Origin: Roseimaritima multifibrata
GTDB taxonomy: Bacteria; Planctomycetota; Planctomycetia; Pirellulales; Pirellulaceae
Direction of reading: 5' to 3'
Assembly (NCBI RefSeq): GCF_007741495.1
Contig: NZ_CP036262.1
Coordinates: forward strand, 5,456,001-5,520,000
Length of the DNA stretch: 64,000 nt
A program made the position numbers and the translations under genes. A model generated the notes under the pieces. The model was not told the DNA's origin and searched no databases. It saw nothing but the letters and a program-made list of their open reading frames with translations. This document shows positions 62,617-64,000 of this stretch, one piece after another (within the stretch, counting starts at the first letter, position 1; each line of letters begins with the position of its first letter).

Positions 62617-64000
62617 TTGTTGCTCGGCCACGATTTTGGGGTTCGGATTTTTCGCTACTGGAGTCAGAAAGTTAATATCTACGATTGGCACAACTTCAGT
62701 CCGCTTCGCTTCTGTGCGAAAGTCTTTGTAGCTCTCGCTCTGTTGATGCTGGCGACGACGTCTTCTGCATCAGCGAATGAACCTCCTGCCGATGAACGGA
62801 TCATCGAATGGCGATTCGATGGGGACGCGCAACCCTCGACGTGGACTGGCACCCCCGGCAAGCTTGGCGAGGGACCACGGCCGCCCAAACATCCTGAATT
62901 TAAAAGCGACAACAAGGCGATGTCCTTTGCGGGGCATGAAAGTGCGATCCTGATTAAAGACCAGGAGCAAGGCGGCGATGTCGATATTCGTTTTGGTAGT
63001 GGTGAGACCTTTGCCTTCGAAACATGGGTGAAGTTCAAAACCATTCGTCCAGGACAAACGGCCTACGTATTGGGTAAAGGACGACACCCAAAACATGGCG
63101 ACGATTTCGAAGATAACAATCAAAATTACTCCGTTCGGTTTCAAGGAACCGGCGGCGGTGCCCGATTCGGAATTCTCTTCACTAGCGAACATCCCGAAAC
63201 GAAGAAACGTGCTTGGCATCGCTGGTGGAGCGAAGCCAGCGTGCCAGCTACCGGATGGCACCATGTGGCGTTGCAATTCACGTTCGGAAAAAGCGACAGC
63301 TTGCTTGCCTGGATCGACGGGCAAGCGGTCACAGGCACATGGGACGAAAGTGGCGCGACCGACCTACCACCGGTGCAAGACGCCGACGATCTAGTCATCG
63401 GCACCGGCTTTAACCGCAGCGCAGGTTCATCGTTTCAAGGATGGCTGGACAACTTTGCGATCTATCGCTCTGGATTTGATCCGACGAAAATTGCTCAGCA
63501 GTACAACTTTGTCCCGCCGCCTCCTGCGGTAACTCCCGAGATGATTCCAGCGGGCAAGGTGCTGGTGCAGATCAGCGAGAAAGACGTTCCGAAATCCAAT
63601 AGCTGGCCGGAAGCCCCGCAAGTTACCGAAACCTTTGAAGAAGAAGTCTTCGGACTTTTCGAACTTCCACACAAGTACGTCTCGACAGGCGTTCGGGGCG
63701 AGCGGGCCAATCCGTCTCACCTACGAGCCTCGGCGATCGTAAACCTACCCGCTGGCAAGCACCGCCTGCTGCTCCGTGGCCGTGGTGCGTGCCGGCTTTC
63801 GATCGACGGAAAACAGATACTTAAGACCTCGACACGGCCACCTGATCCCGGCGGCTACGCTCCCCTTTCGATGCAGGATGAATACCTGGATCTGGGACCG
63901 GACTTCCGCTTTGCACCGCCAGGCAATCGCGATACTTGGTCCGAATTCGAATCCCAAGGAGGCGAACATTTTGTTGTTTTGGAAACGATGGTCGGTGGCG
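62617..64000 (+). CDS. Secreted LamG-type protein, N-terminal part
   Basis: The frame is open from about 62611 to the right edge, so the C-terminus is missing. The start is probably a TTG at 62617 or 62620, because the first in-frame ATG (62746) would split the signal peptide VFVALALLMLATTSSASA. Residues after the signal form a LamG/concanavalin-like domain (ETWVKFKTI, TGWHHVALQF, GWLDNFAIYR). Then comes a region with VLVQISEKDVPKSNSW and VRGERANP. This architecture in planctomycetes precedes DUF1549/DUF1553 cytochrome-like proteins, but those domains would lie beyond the edge. Confidence 0.8.
   Translation, partial: MLLGHDFGVRIFRYWSQKVNIYDWHNFSPLRFCAKVFVALALLMLATTSSASANEPPADERIIEWRFDGDAQPSTWTGTPGKLGEGPRPPKHPEFKSDNKAMSFAGHESAILIKDQEQGGDVDIRFGSGETFAFETWVKFKTIRPGQTAYVLGKGRHPKHGDDFEDNNQNYSVRFQGTGGGARFGILFTSEHPETKKRAWHRWWSEASVPATGWHHVALQFTFGKSDSLLAWIDGQAVTGTWDESGATDLPPVQDADDLVIGTGFNRSAGSSFQGWLDNFAIYRSGFDPTKIAQQYNFVPPPPAVTPEMIPAGKVLVQISEKDVPKSNSWPEAPQVTETFEEEVFGLFELPHKYVSTGVRGERANPSHLRASAIVNLPAGKHRLLLRGRGACRLSIDGKQILKTSTRPPDPGGYAPLSMQDEYLDLGPDFRFAPPGNRDTWSEFESQGGEHFVVLETMVGG

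Noticed and set aside
1-64000. CRISPR arrays, prophage or transposase genes
   Set aside because: The tandem repeats seen are coding, microsatellite or palindromic and lack spacer-like unique sequence of CRISPR type. No integrase, capsid or transposase motif was recognised.

Overview
The window looks like a chromosome segment of a planctomycete, most probably from the Pirellulaceae (Rhodopirellula and relatives). This is inference from gene content: a DUF1559 pseudopilin-like protein, DUF1080 and LamG secreted proteins, an HTTM protein, a long K+-dependent pyrophosphatase, a lysine/alanine-rich histone H1-like protein, a TPR protein beside the flagellar genes, and frequent GTG/TTG starts. I see no rRNA, tRNA, CRISPR array, insertion sequence or prophage. 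Genus and species cannot be read from the sequence.

Layout. 1-7.5 kb: the N-terminus of a SulP anion transporter (runs off the left edge), a secreted protein with ricin-like QxW motifs, a PolB-type 3'-5' exonuclease, peptidase T, an Mrp/ApbC iron-sulfur ATPase, the H1-like protein and a site-2 protease. 7.7-11.5 kb: a giant membrane-anchored protein whose middle is two low-complexity tandem repeat blocks. 12-16.2 kb: a DUF3365-type haem protein, a long CsrA-like regulator, a trehalohydrolase (TreZ) whose start is not a normal codon, and an aldo/keto reductase.

16.2-32.8 kb is a minus-strand flagellar basal-body and hook cluster. In transcription order it is: TPR membrane protein, FlgN-like coiled coil, lone ATPase-fold protein, flgB, flgC, fliE, fliF, fliG, fliH, fliI, fliJ, MotE-like, fliK, flgD, flgE. 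It builds the rod, MS ring, switch, export ATPase complex and hook. The CsrA-like gene lies 3 kb past its end. No flagellin, FliW, stator or FlhA/FlhB genes are in view.

33-50 kb is accessory and metabolic: a small conserved protein, a secreted esterase-like hydrolase, a DHDPS-family aldolase, a multi-pass glycosyltransferase-like protein, the pyrophosphatase, a DUF1080 protein and an FkbM methyltransferase. These are followed by a plus-strand group: pseudopilin, lipoprotein, HTTM protein and metallophosphoesterase. Two intergenic regions carry arrays of a roughly 100-bp palindromic repeat. 50-59 kb is mostly housekeeping on the minus strand (HIT protein, uppS, purA, a DsbD-like protein, a phosphotransferase, tsaE, thiL). 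59-64 kb holds an aldehyde dehydrogenase, a DUF58 protein, a block of 7-8-bp microsatellites, and the start of a secreted LamG protein cut by the right edge.

No clearly new multi-gene system is evident. The most unusual features are the double-repeat membrane protein, the palindromic repeat arrays, the hook protein with a duplicated internal module, the trehalohydrolase without a canonical start, and an orphan gene resembling the C-terminal region of M48 peptidases.
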